From Paraphysomonas bandaiensis (lineage: Eukaryota; Chrysophyceae), in contig CBFFRP010000148.1 of NCBI GenBank assembly GCA_965644295.1, positions 62,001 through 126,000 of the forward strand: a DNA stretch of 64,000 nt, written 5' to 3'. The notes under the pieces were generated by a model. It saw only the letters and a program-made list of their open reading frames with translations. It was not told the DNA's origin and did no database searches. Within the stretch, counting starts at the first letter, position 1. Every line of letters starts with the position of its first letter. Below, in pieces: positions 46,116-57,900 of this stretch. The position numbers were made by a program, and so were the translations under genes.

Positions 46116-47305
46116 GTGTGTTTTAGTGAGTGAAAATCCCACATAACTGTATATCTAGTTGACTGCTAGTTATACATGTATCATTAAAAGATTTCACACT
46201 ATAGTACCTATAAAACTAGGTAATCATAGCATAAATATTACTGTGATTACTGTTGTTTCATATCACTGCATTCTACATTGAGTGGGAGTATTAGAATATG
46301 GATTATATGCTAGTGTGTTCAGTGTGACACTTGAAGACAATGTACGATAATACAGTAAAATATGGTCATGTACAAATGCCGTGATGATATTGACAAACTA
46401 AAATAGTTTGATCTTTCAAGATATGCTTAGTAACGAGAGGTTCACATACGTAGAACATTATGTGTGGAGCTAAATGAGTTTGTGTTGTTTGTCACATTTG
46501 GTGTAATTGATATTAATTGATCTATCTAGGCTAACAACAAATTCTCTCTGAGATCTGGTTAAGAATGAGCAATTTCCAACATATAGTGTGTAACTACTCT
46601 GTGTTGTGTGGAATGTCAATTTACTAGCAATATGCATTAGAGAGCCTGAACCAGCTCAGTAGCTACATGAATACTAGTCAAGCTAGATATAATTAATTAC
46701 CATAACACCACTAGTGCATACTCTAATAACTATACTTAACGCTACGAAAGTTGCTTGTGCGTCAACGCAAGCATTATAAGGTTTATAGGTGCAACTTAGG
46801 ATTATAGGTAGCATTGTAATTTATTTGCAACAAGCAAGTGATAAAAACTAGAAAAATAGTACCGTTTTATCAGAACTGCTGCGGTAGTTTAGAGTTTATT
46901 TAAGTGACTAGCACAGTAGATAAATTTTACTTTTCGTAACGCTATCGGCGAGCCCGCACTAAACTAGAATAAGTCATCAGAAATACTCACACCAGGGCTG
47001 CACATCTGCATATCAGTAAACTGCTAATTAATTACAGATCGTAATCAATTATGATTGCAAATTATTACTTGCTGTCCCATTGAGTTGCAATTAATTGAAA
47101 ATTAATTAATTGATACACAGTCCTGATACACACTGTGTGTTCGATAGAAATCGCTGATTTTAATAAAAGTTCCTATGACACTAAAATTTAAAATTCAACT
47201 TACGCAGAGCCCATACTGAAGCAAAAGGCGTATTCTTGAGATGAACGAGGCACAATATAAGAGATTTTGTACTCATGTACGACCACCACCTCAACACATA
47301 CAAGA
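46116..47305. other. Intergenic region with dispersed repeats
   Basis: AT-rich. 46626-46745 resembles 9600-9700, and 46870-47190 is a copy of the 320-bp repeat at 28948-29275. No gene is seen except the coiled-coil ORF that follows on the other strand. Confidence 0.55.
46870..47190. repeat. Dispersed repeat of about 320 bp, copy 2 (partner at 28948-29275)
   Basis: Collinear with 28948-29275, in the same orientation, with small indels. It contains accagggctgc at 46992 and AATTGCAATT-type sequence. It lies just before the 3' end of the coiled-coil ORF at 47306. Confidence 0.8.
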
Positions 47306-47779
47306 CTACAGATTCATTTGAGAAAAGTTTAGCTGTTGATTTGTCACTCCTAAAACCTTCGCCACGCGTAGTCGGCGATTTTGAGATCTTTGGCTCTCTT
47401 CATTATCACTTTCATCTTCTGTTTCATACTGTGGGTCGTACGCTCGCAACAAAGCCAAGCTTTTCATATTGTTCCAGTTATTATGCTGGCCATTAGGAAG
47501 TATCTCATTTCCTGCTACAAGCAAGTGTGAAATGGTTGATGGAATTTCAACTTGTGGATTAGTTCCATCATCCAAAGGCACAACCGTTAGAGCTTGGTCT
47601 CTTCCAATCCCAGCATTTGCCATTTTAGCAGTCGTGATACGACCCTGAACTTCCACCTTGCTAAGGCGGTCTTCGACGTTGCTAAGGCGGTCTTTGATAT
47701 TGCTCAACTCTTCCACCACAGGAGTGATCGCTTTATTGAGCTCCTCTTGTATCAATCTTCTAAACAATTCAGCATCCAT
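47306..47779 (-). CDS. Coiled-coil hypothetical protein, possibly element-encoded
   Basis: An ORF of 157 residues starting MDAELFRRLIQEELNKAITP. Residues about 10-55 form heptads (VEELSNIKDRLSNVEDRLSK), a clear short coiled coil with an internal duplication of the N-[IV]-x-DRLS unit. A middle part (TVVPLDDGTNPQVEIPSTIS) leads to an acidic stretch (YETEDESDNEESQRSQ) and a basic end. It has normal protein composition on an isolated strand among repeats. The function is unknown. Its position next to the 320-bp repeat and a copia relic suggests it may be carried by a mobile element, but this is inference. Confidence 0.55.
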   Translation of the reverse strand: MDAELFRRLIQEELNKAITPVVEELSNIKDRLSNVEDRLSKVEVQGRITTAKMANAGIGRDQALTVVPLDDGTNPQVEIPSTISHLLVAGNEILPNGQHNNWNNMKSLALLRAYDPQYETEDESDNEESQRSQNRRLRVAKVLGVTNQQLNFSQMNL

Positions 47780-48594
47780 CCTGTATAATCATCTAATAGA
47801 ATGACATGATGGTTCATTCATTCTTATTCGGTTGCTTAACTTCTCAGTCAGTTGAGGAGTTCGTTGGCTCCAACGGTTTATTTTTCAGTCCTACAAACTC
47901 GAAGGACGCTGTGGAGCTTCCTACATACAGCAGTACGTATGATATAGCAGGGTTTTGTCCATGGGTATACTGTACTCAGGCAAAAAAGCCGAATTTTTCT
48001 TGTTGTATATGATTTTTCTTTGCATGAAAACGAATATTTGTGTAAAATGTCTTGTTTTACGGAACTAAAAACTGAGGGGATTGTGTTGCCCCATCAATTT
48101 TTTTTGAATTTTACATACAATTTCTTTATGTTCTGCGAATCTCCGCATATGATATCTTCCATACATTACATACAGAGAAGTACATACCTACAGCATACGA
48201 TACATTCCATATGATACATACACACATATAAGATCCATCTGCACAGTGGTGTCTATGTACAGTGTATCCATAGTATAGCAATACACGTACATATATACAT
48301 AGTCCCATATAGATACATACATACATAACCAGCACACTCCACATAAATCCATATTACACTCATACTGTAAAGAACACACTCAATACACACGAGATCACAG
48401 TTCTCATCCTCTATCATAAGACAGTGCTGGTGTCTGTCTACTGTAAACCCCATATATATACTGCATACACACACATACATACACATACACACACAGTAAC
48501 ACACACACACACACACACACATACATAACTACCATATCATATCAATCATATATATGTACCTCACATATTCCTACACTTAATACCATACATTATC
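47780..48594. other. Upstream region of the MGCSSS gene
   Basis: AT-rich, then many CATA/CACA runs at 48200-48535, including a (CA)n tract near 48498-48522. No gene is seen. Confidence 0.5.
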
Positions 48595-49813
48595 ATGGGT
48601 TGCTCATCAAGTCACATCATATGGTTAGACGGAAGGTTCACTATACAGAGCTGTCATACAACACATGAGTCAGGTCCTGCACAGCATCTCTTAACCCCTA
48701 ATTGTACTTCATTCTCTAATTTTAATACTATATTTGGTGCACCATGGTGGATAACATTCTCATTTGAAGGAAGAGTTAGTCTGATATATGGGATTGAGAT
48801 TGCATCACATGATGCAGAGTGTAGCCCTATAAATATAGAGCTAGGTGTATCTCAGGATTTACATAAATGGGCGGTTGTTGCATCTATGCGTCCTATTCAT
48901 CCTTGGGGTACCTGTTGGCCGGAATCAGATCACAGATCTACTCAACATGCAATACAACGATGGAGATTTACCTCCCCTATATGTGGTAAGTTCCTTCGTG
49001 TCAAAGTTATTCAGACCTGCAATGGGAAGGGTCCAAGTCTACATTACGTGCGATTTGCAGGATCATGTCTACCTGATACTTGTCCCTCTGTTATTACACC
49101 AAAGCAGATCGGTAATTGGAAGTACATGTTATATATTTGAATATTGACTGTCGTATACTACAGTATTCAAGTCAGCCCCCCCCGCTTCACAAGAGGGTTG
49201 GATTGATACACCTGTGCAGATTTACCGTGCTCCTGAGGTAGAGAAGGGATATCCCCCGTTGAAGAATCTTTTGGACGGGTCAACTACCTCATACTTTAAC
49301 TTCTCCGCTCAGAAAGAAGGCTCACCCTGGTGGGTTATTTTCTCTGTGAAGGAACTAGTATACGAGCTTTGTGGTGTTGAGATTGCATCCTATATGGACT
49401 GCAATAGCCCCAGACTGATCCAGGTGGAGGTTTCATGCGATTTGTCAAGGTGGGAGCTGGTACGCATGTTAGGTACAGAGGAACCATGGGGGTCAGGGCA
49501 ACTTCAAAATCCTGAGAAAGGCCGGACAAGCATGCAGGGACATCCAAGCACCGGGGAGCAGGGGGTAGTAAGAGGGCCTGGGAAGTCTGTGTATTGCTGG
49601 AGTCTGGACTCTGCGAACTCCATTAGATATCCGCAATATGTTCTTGTGAGTATTCCCCAGACGTATAGTGGTGCAGCACCTTCACTGCACTACATCAAAT
49701 TCTTCCACAGCACTGCTAGGCCAAGAGCACGTACTGACGATGATGTGGCGTCATCTCTCCACTCTATTGACTTCAGAAGACCTAGCCTTCTGCCAAGACG
49801 CGGGAGTATTTAG
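48595..49813 (+). CDS. Predicted acylated protein with two discoidin/F5-8C-like domains
   Basis: Exons 48595-49111 and 49164-49813, joined by a 52-bp GT-AG intron, give 388 residues. The N-terminus MGCSSSH fits N-myristoylation at Gly2 and palmitoylation at Cys3, so inner-membrane anchoring is predicted. Two related halves follow. Each has APWWITFSF or SPWWVIFSV, then YGIEIASHD or CGVEIASYM, then a beta strand with LGVSQDLHKW or VEVSCDLSRW, and PSLHYVRF or PSLHYIKF at the end. This is the layout of a galactose-binding-like jelly roll (F5/8C or DOC type). It is unusual to see these domains on an intracellular, acylated protein. Ligand and role are unknown. Confidence 0.7.
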
Positions 49814-51847
49814 ATCGTTTATAGTATGCGCTGCCTTAAGTGCAGAATCTAGCGTACACTTCAATACGAAATGATCATATAAGTCGTGTGCAAGAGATAT
49901 TTCTGTCAATTAGATGTCGTTGGTATGTTCGTGTAGCGGTGGGTTGGGTTGACGCTATTTTGAAGGGATTATGATTCGCGTGGATTACGTGTCTTTGCGA
50001 TTTTACGTTCTGACGTTTTATGAACTGTTAGTGTTTCTTGACTACGTATACTATAATGTCGCTGGTATACACGATATCACACGAATAAGTATGTATTAGA
50101 AAGTATAGTACAGTACGAAAAAAGAACTAATTGGAACGCTGTGCTAAGAGTTACACTTTACCCATGCAGACTGTAGTTGTATTTTTCATAGCTCTTGTTT
50201 ACTGCTGTAAACAGGAATCACAATTTTCTTCTTACATGCAATACACCATGTAGCATATAGATATGTATCAGGGCTGCGTAACAATTATGATTGAATTGCC
50301 GTTACTGTGAAAATATATATGTGCGGTAGTTGTGTAGTTGCCAGCCAGCTGTTCCATAGATAGCAGGGCTGCGTAACAATTAATTGCAAATGTTTTTTTG
50401 CAATTAAATTGCAATTATTCGTTATAGCTCGCGCAATTATAATTGCACTTAATTGCAATTTAATTGTGGCAATTATTGTCTAATCAACTTAGTTACTCAC
50501 TGCAAACTGCAAACACGTGTAGCATCTTCAACCATATGATGCTATAATTGACGGAGTATGATATTGGCATGGTCAAAACTCTAAATATCCAGGTTTTCGT
50601 CTGCAAAAACAGGAAAAAGCCCTGATAATCCATGTCCATACCGCTGCACGTCCAGTTCGTAGTGAACTTCAACCCTGCAGTGTCCTGTAAGGCATCCAGG
50701 ATCGGAAGAACATAATTGCCAATATATCTTCAACTAGAGGGGTATTGAGCATTACGTATACACTATGGATCGAGCTGAACTAAGTTTTGTAGCTCAAAAT
50801 CAAGAGGAAAGACACACAATCGACCGTTCAAAAAAACAGTACCTTTCTTCATGTAAAGAAAACGTAATAATGAGAGGCCAACCTTCCTACTATTGTAATA
50901 GCCATTAAGGGCAATAAATGGCCATCGTCCTTAATATTTTGCAACTTATAATTCTTCCATCATGGAAGACCGCAGTCCTGGTCCCTTTTATCAGTCATTG
51001 CATGCTCTAACTTGTTCAGATGCACAGGATGAAATGATTCAAATTGTTACTAATATATGCCGCAAGAGAATGGATATTTTAAACGAGCAGCATGTGGCAG
51101 CTAGAAACAGCCAAACTGGAAAATTCACGGAATCATGACCAGCTCACTGAAATCAATTCATTTCCGTCGGCTGATTTAACACTTTTTCCTGCATCGTTTG
51201 TTTCTACTTAGTAATATTTTTTACCATCTCTTCCTTAGTAATTTCTTAGTTTGTTCCATTTTTTACATTAACTAGCATTCGATACTTAGTAATACTTACT
51301 TCTATTCACACTTAGTAACACATTCATTACTTCTGCGTCAATTGAAATTTATAAAGTCATAATCTAACAGTAGTATACTTCATACTTTATAAATCAGGGC
51401 TAGGGAATAATATATATTACGTTGTCGTAATGGGTAGTTGCAATGTTGCAATGCTAATTTGGGAAGCTAGTTTGCAATTATTCTCTTGCCTTCTCATAAA
51501 CTTAACGCTTGCTTATACGATACGATTGTTGAATAATTAGATACTGCTCTGTACCAAGGAAACTGTTGTCCATATACATATTTGACTTCCTAATGTCAAC
51601 TATTTGAACAGCACAAAATAAAACACTTGTAATTTTTAATTTAATCACCGCATTACCATAAAAAAATCTCAATTAATCCTGTGGTCAGTTTTGCCCACGT
51701 ACTGCTAATAGTACTTCACGACAGCTTGCTAAGCACCAAACCAATAAGATGGGATATCCCATGACAACGAAACCAATAGGAAAAGTGTTGTGCGACAACA
51801 GTAAAGCGTCATAATAATGAAGGCATAAAAATAAATATAGAACAGTT
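49814..51847. other. Intergenic region with CAGGGCTGCG-type repeat ends
   Basis: Holds cagggctgcgtaacaatta at 50269 and again at 50364, followed by sequence built from AATTGCAATT-like words to about 50470. A related cagggctagg lies at 51395. These look like short non-autonomous DNA transposons or their ends. A 58-codon ORF at 50962-51138 is listed separately. Confidence 0.55.
50962..51138 (+). CDS. Small ORF of 58 residues, function unknown
   Basis: ATG to TGA. It reads MEDRSPGPFYQSLHALTCSD at the start and then a charged helical region (MIQIVTNICRKRMDILNEQH). The composition is normal for a protein. It lies between hAT-like terminal repeats and could be a small gene, an exon, or a remnant of an element protein. 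Confidence 0.3.
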   Translation: MEDRSPGPFYQSLHALTCSDAQDEMIQIVTNICRKRMDILNEQHVAARNSQTGKFTES

Positions 51848-54186
51848 TCAAAAAAGACCATTTTCTTTCCGCTTTGCTATTTGCTTCCATTTAGGCCATT
51901 TCTACATCAAGTAAATATTAGAAAACATTGCAAGCTGAATACGCAGAGACCACCTTAAATTCATCCTTTGAACACCCGAAAGTATTAACAAAGTCCTCGT
52001 CCAACAGAGCACTCTCTTTACAGGTGACGTCTATACCATGTCGCTCAAGGAGTGATGCACTTCGTTCTCTTACCAATTCTTGTAACTCAACTAACGAAAA
52101 AAGCGACGTGTTCGGTAAATCCGGGCAAAGAGGGTTAGATTTCTCTGCAGAGAGGGCAGGTGCTGATTTTTGGGGAACAGGCGCATGGGGTGGGGTAGTT
52201 GCGGGCGATTCATCTTCGCCGCAAAGAGGAGTCGATTCCTCATTGTCACTGTGATCCGATTCATCCCCGGCGTACAACTGGCCTGCCTCCATACTACTGG
52301 CCCTAGGCTGTAGTTGTTCAGGAGACTCAAGCGACATATCTGGACGGGCAGGCAGCGGCTCCGACGGTTTCTTTGTCGGGGGTACGAAATTCGTTGGGGC
52401 ACTAGATAACCTGTTGTATGCAGGGTTCGGAAAGAATTCGCCACCTGTGGAAGGGCTTTCCGGCTTCAAAATAGGACTAGTGCTACTGGTATAAGCCTTG
52501 TTGTACATACCGTCAAAGGAGATTTCTGCTGTGGCACGTGGTTGACGGACAGTCGACTTCCCAGCGGAGAGCATTTTTCGGTTGCATGTGTCGCATACAC
52601 GCTGAGGTTTTACGGCATCAACGTGGGGCAAAAGAACTTTGCTTCTGGAACACCCATCACACACAACAACACCACAGCTACGGCAGTGATGCTTTCGATT
52701 GAAAAGAGTGAAGGATGTGTTGCATACCTCACAGCAACTGTTCCACAGAAAAAAGTCAGATGTACAATAAATTCAATACGATAAATGTACATCAACATTC
52801 ACAATTACAATCACATACCTTGCGGCCTTATCTGGGTTCCAGACAGGTGCTACCACGATTTCCTCCGCAGTGTCTTCCCCTGCCCGCACCGCCTCTTCGA
52901 GCATAGCCTGTCGCAGCCTAGACACTTCTTGAACCCAAGAATCACGTTCAGAAGAATTCCTGTATAAAATCAATCCACATGATTATAGTATACATTAACA
53001 CTTACGTAAACCAGACATAAAAAGATTTTGCTGGGCTTTCGATTCTCATGGCAAACTCTCCATTCTCGTCGACAGCAGTTACTCGCAGCTGTGTGAGCAA
53101 TATGTCTCTGCTAGGCCGGTATGTGCCCAGGCCCGTGGACTCGCCATACAGAAGTTTGTCGCTAAACACCCAAAACCTGAACTCTTTCCTACCACGACGG
53201 CATTGTTTCATGAGGTCCCCTTGTCTCACAAACATGCGACTAGGTTTATCCAGTAGGTTCACAGAGTAACGAGAATCAAGCTGAATCATAACCTGGGGTA
53301 CATCATCAGATAAATTAACGTAAAATAGAGACTTCTACCTGGTAGACCTTGTCCATTCCCTCTTGTTGTCGAATTGCCTCATTGTTCTTCGCCGCAACGT
53401 CCCGTACCTGAAGACATTCAAATACTAGTCCATCAGCCCATGTATGCCAATACAAAATCATATAGTACAATCACCTCTAATACTCAACATCACACACTAC
53501 TAGTAAAACTAAAACGTAGAGGAACTGCGAATACATGGATAGATGGGACAGATTATACATACATTTTCCAAAGCCTCCACTATATCTTGGTGGTCCTCGT
53601 TGGTCTCCGGTGTATACTTGAGAAGTTCTTCCAGTAGAAGTCTGTATCGTGGCACTCTCTGAACGGGTTCAATTAGAAGACTATCCAGAGTTAACCCCTT
53701 GCATCGCGGGTCAGAACGGGCCTTCTCGAGGAAATCAGCAAATTTCTTATTCGATGTAAGAAGCTTTGCACGACGTACAATAGCTCCTTCAAAACATGCC
53801 AAATATTGTTTATACATCTTCAAAAAATAACTGAAGTCTTTAAACACTTTCCCTACACGTATAGAGTTAACTCCATTACCCTCTGCTTCATTTAATTCAG
53901 ATAATAGTTTCTTATGCATATCTCTGATCATTTCTAATTGACCAAATTGTCCATCATATTCTGTATTCGATAAAATTCCTTTCTCACGGAATGGAATCAT
54001 AAATACATCAACTGTAGTTTGTAGTCTATTAAAATAAGTGGTTTCACTGCTTATAATTTCTTTAATAACTAATACACGCTTCTTTTCACGTTTCTCATCT
54101 TTTGTGATAGAAGATTCATCAGGAGGGGATGGAGAGATAGTGGGAGAGGTGGGAGGGGATGAGGGTTGATTGGAGAGGTCTTCCAT
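51848..54186 (-). CDS. RhoGEF with DH, PH, FYVE and C-terminal villin headpiece
   Basis: Six exons: 54186-53563, 53407-53339, 53292-53006, 52959-52819, 52737-51954 and 51901-51848, giving 652 residues. The DH domain (about 35-205) has VIKEIISSETTYFNRL and LLIEPVQRVPRYRLLLEEL. The PH domain (about 230-345) has RQGDLMKQCRRGRKEFRFWV. The FYVE finger (about 365-435) has VWNPDKAAR, HHCRSCGVVVCDGCS and RVCDTC. A Pro/Ser linker follows. The end LLDEDFVNTFGCSKDEFK is completed across a 52-bp intron by a 17-residue exon, KWPKWKQIAKRKENGLF, giving a full villin headpiece. Expected roles: Rho-family GTPase exchange, PI3P membrane binding, F-actin binding. It resembles FGD-type GEFs plus a headpiece. It is divergent from the GH95 gene. 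Confidence 0.88.
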
Positions 54187-54317
54187 GGTTATAGTTTGAT
54201 TTAGTATGTGTAGGGAAGATAGTGTAGTGATTAAAGATCATCTCAACACACACCTGCATATACAATAGCAGATACCTCCATAGATACACATACCTGCATA
54301 CATACACGTATGCATCT

Positions 54318-54460
54318 TAGGTTTCGGGAATAAATTGAAGCAAAAATACTATATATAACTGCAATACAACTACGACTGGAATACAGACAATTATTGTCTC
54401 CATATATTAGGCATCTTTGAACAAAAATACACAAAGGATGCCGATACGCATACATACATA
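54318..54460. repeat. Dispersed repeat (partner at 11497-11630)
   Basis: Collinear with 11497-11630, including the words acaactacgactggaataca and aggcatctttgaacaaaaat. It lies directly before the CATA tract. Confidence 0.65.
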
Positions 54461-54468
54461 ACACACAT

Positions 54469-54815
54469 GCATACATACATACATACATACATACATACAT
54501 ACATACATACATACATACATACATACATACATACATACATACATACATACATACATACATACATACATACATACATACATACATACATACATACATACAT
54601 ACATACATACATACATACATACATACATACATACATACATACATACATACATACATACATACCTACATACATACATACATACATACATACATACATACAT
54701 ACATACATACATACATACATACATACATACATACATACATACATACATACATACATACATACATACATACATACATACATACATACATACATACATACAT
54801 ACATACATACATACA

Positions 54816-54844
<29 letters not shown>
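54469..54844. repeat. (CATA)n microsatellite, about 93 copies
   Basis: A tetranucleotide tract of about 375 bp with a single interruption (acctac) at 54661. Open frames through it are artefacts. Confidence 0.95.
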
Positions 54845-54846
<2 letters not shown>

Positions 54847-54966
54847 GGTATTCTCCGTCCAGCCCATACACGTATGGATATTTCTGATCTATGTATTAAG
54901 GTATGGATATATCATGCATATATCTCACACACACATATAGACATCCCTCCCACTGACTTCACACTC

Positions 54967-57900
54967 ATGTATCACTTCACTTTCTTCACTTCTATTTTAT
55001 ATTTTTACTTCATAGTCATCCAAATTACAGCCACTATACATACATCCACATATCCATCTCATCATTTATATAAACCCCATACACACACCTCTCATACATT
55101 ACTAACATCCCATACAAACACTAATACATACAATCACACTCATATCTCACATATAACTTCATCAAAATTAATTGAAACAAAGATTCAATCATTTTCACAA
55201 TCTATCAGATCATGGAATGATCAATGGCCAATAGGGAACGGTCGTATAGGCGCTTTAATAGGTGGATCGATATCATCTGAGGTGATCCCTTTATCACTAG
55301 AGGGATTCTTTGTACGAAGTAATACAAACACTATGAAACAACAAGTTAAACATTCATCATTATATAAAGTGTTTCAACAAGCTCGTATGGATTATTTGAA
55401 TGGTGAGATTGATTTAAGTACAGATCATATGGCTAAACTTGTATCACCTGAGCCATTAGGGATGTTTCAGTATATATGTGATCTTACTCTTGTATTCTCA
55501 CCTGTACCTCTCATGAAAGATGTTCTTATATCATCCAAATCAAGTTCTAATAAAGGGGTGTCGTCATCTGTTAGTCGTCGTACTGATGCAATCAAATCAT
55601 TGAATCGAATAGTGACTATGTTACAGTCGGATACTGACAAACATTCTTCAAATAGAGTATTGCTATCGAAGGAACAGCGAGGTAGTCGTCGTCAGAAAAA
55701 ATCAGAAAGTTTACCTAAAGAAAATGCAATGGCATCTTTTAGAGAAGTGCTAAGTGAGCGTCATGAATTAGATACAATAACAGGAATAGCGCGTGGTGTA
55801 CATGTGGCTACAACCCCTGTTGTGAACGGACATTCGTCTCATAAACACATACACACCAGAGAGTGGTTTGCCAGTAATATTGATGATGTCATGGTGGGGT
55901 CTTTTTCCTGCCGTCAGGATCTGGTTGATAGTATTGGTGGAGATCAAGATGATATGGTGGATTGCTTGCACGCAGGACTCCGACTTAGTCGCGAGATGTC
56001 TAGAAGTGCAAAGAAAGGAGCAATTAACTTACCAGAATCTCAGTGGCGTGCTGTTAGATGGTCTGATCGGAGAGATTATGCTATTCTTTCTACAGCCCAT
56101 ACCCAACGGAGGTTCACTCCACCCTCGAAGGATATCGATAACGATGACAGTGTTATTGCGTTGAGCTTATCTCTGGAATCTAGCAGTAAGTATTACCACA
56201 GAGGGGCCGAAGTGTGCGGTGCACTTATCTGCACTAACTCCAAATCAATGCATGGTACGATTGTTATAACATTTATCATGTTACAGCATAATTCGTTTTA
56301 CGCAGTGGGTTTTGCGTCAATTATCGAGGGTCAGAAGTTCGCAACGTGCTCTAAAGCTGATCGCATGGTGCTATATTTAGCAGCTGTAGGTGGTGGCTAT
56401 GCATTTACTGATACTACAAATGAAACACTTACATATGATACCAATCATGCGGCCTTAAGATCGGAATGTTGGATGAAGATAGAATCTGCACTTGATTTAG
56501 GATATGAAAATGTCAAGCAACGGCATGTTGCTGCATTTTCTAAAGCAATGACTGAATCTGCAGTGATATTTGGAAAGCCGACGGCGTCCAATGCGTCAGT
56601 GTTATGTGGCGATGACACCATTGAGTCTCAAGTTAAGTGTCTTCGAAGTGCCTCGATAGGGAAACCAAACACGAAATCTCGGGCCGTGGCGAATTTAGTA
56701 TCATCCGCTTTTTGGTTTGGAAAATACTTGCTTCTGTCTTCGGCAACAGAGAGTGTTCCGAATCTTCAGGGCTTGTGGTGTGACGGACCAGAAAGCGCTT
56801 GGAATGGGGACTACCACTTAAATATAAACATGCAGATGATGTATTGGCCGTCGAATAGTGTCGGGTTAGGGCGCTATACTCTACCGCCACTGAAGAAATG
56901 GTTAACACGCATGACTCACACAGGATCTCGGACCGCTAGAGAGCTCTATAATTGTCCTGGGTGGGTAGGGCATGGGTTTACGGACGACTTGCTGGACATG
57001 GGGATTCGAGGAAGTACCGAGTGGGCCTTGTGTGTAACATGTGGTACCTGGATGGCGCAGCAATTATGGGAATACTCAACGTATAGCTTTGACGTGAATT
57101 TTCTAAACGACACTTTGCTACCTCTCTTTCGATCTTTGGCGAAGTTTTTTATCAATTATTTATTTAGGGGTCCTGATGGATACATGCATTCTGGTCCAAC
57201 CACATCTCCAGAAAATTCTTACAGAGGTAATACACGAGGACAGGAGGGGAAATATTATCACATTGCACTCAGCCCCGGACTGGACATGTCAATATTGCGC
57301 CAGGTATACTTTTATGTTATGCTTTGCACTATGCTATATTGATTTTCTTAGGCTGCGAATTCCTTGAAAATGATTACGGATTGGAAGTATAATCGATGGC
57401 TAGAACTTGTACCAGCTTCAACAAAAATAAGCGATGTACCACCGTCTCTAGTGGCTGACATGGAATTGTGTAAGTTCATTTCCTTGTATACTAACTCCCT
57501 TACATCTGTTTTACCTGCAGCGAATTCTTTTTTATCTGTGGTTCAGGGAATGAAATACTCTGCTAACCCTGCTGTGGCTAATGGAATTATTCTTGAATAT
57601 CCAATCCGTGAAATAAATTTTCGACTTAATGATTCTTTTCAAATTGTAGAAGGTTTTGATAAGGGCCACCGCCACTTTTCCAGTCTTCATTGGCTCTATC
57701 CTGGAACGTTTTTGCCGGCGACCTATGGATCCGAGAGTACGGCTTCCTCACTTCTAGAAGCTGCAAGTCGAACATTAAGAGAAAAGGTATCTAGTGGAGG
57801 GGGACACACGGGATGGTCCGCTGTATGGGAATCGGCTCTATGGTCTCGACTCCGACAACCGGCAGCAGCCTGGTCTGCGCTTAAAAAATATTTACTGAAA

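Larger units (their letters stand above)
54187..54966. promoter_or_regulatory. Divergent intergenic region with (CATA)n tract
   Basis: Shared upstream region of the RhoGEF (-) and GH95 (+) genes. It contains the dispersed repeat copy at 54318-54460 and the CATA tract at 54469-54844. Confidence 0.5.

Noticed and set aside
54391-54940. Long ORFs across the CATA tract on both strands
   Set aside because: Microsatellite artefact of the same kind, lying between two well-defined gene starts.
54874-54966. 31-residue upstream extension of the GH95 ORF
   Set aside because: The ATG at 54967 begins directly with a signal-like hydrophobic stretch, which would be buried if the earlier Met were used.
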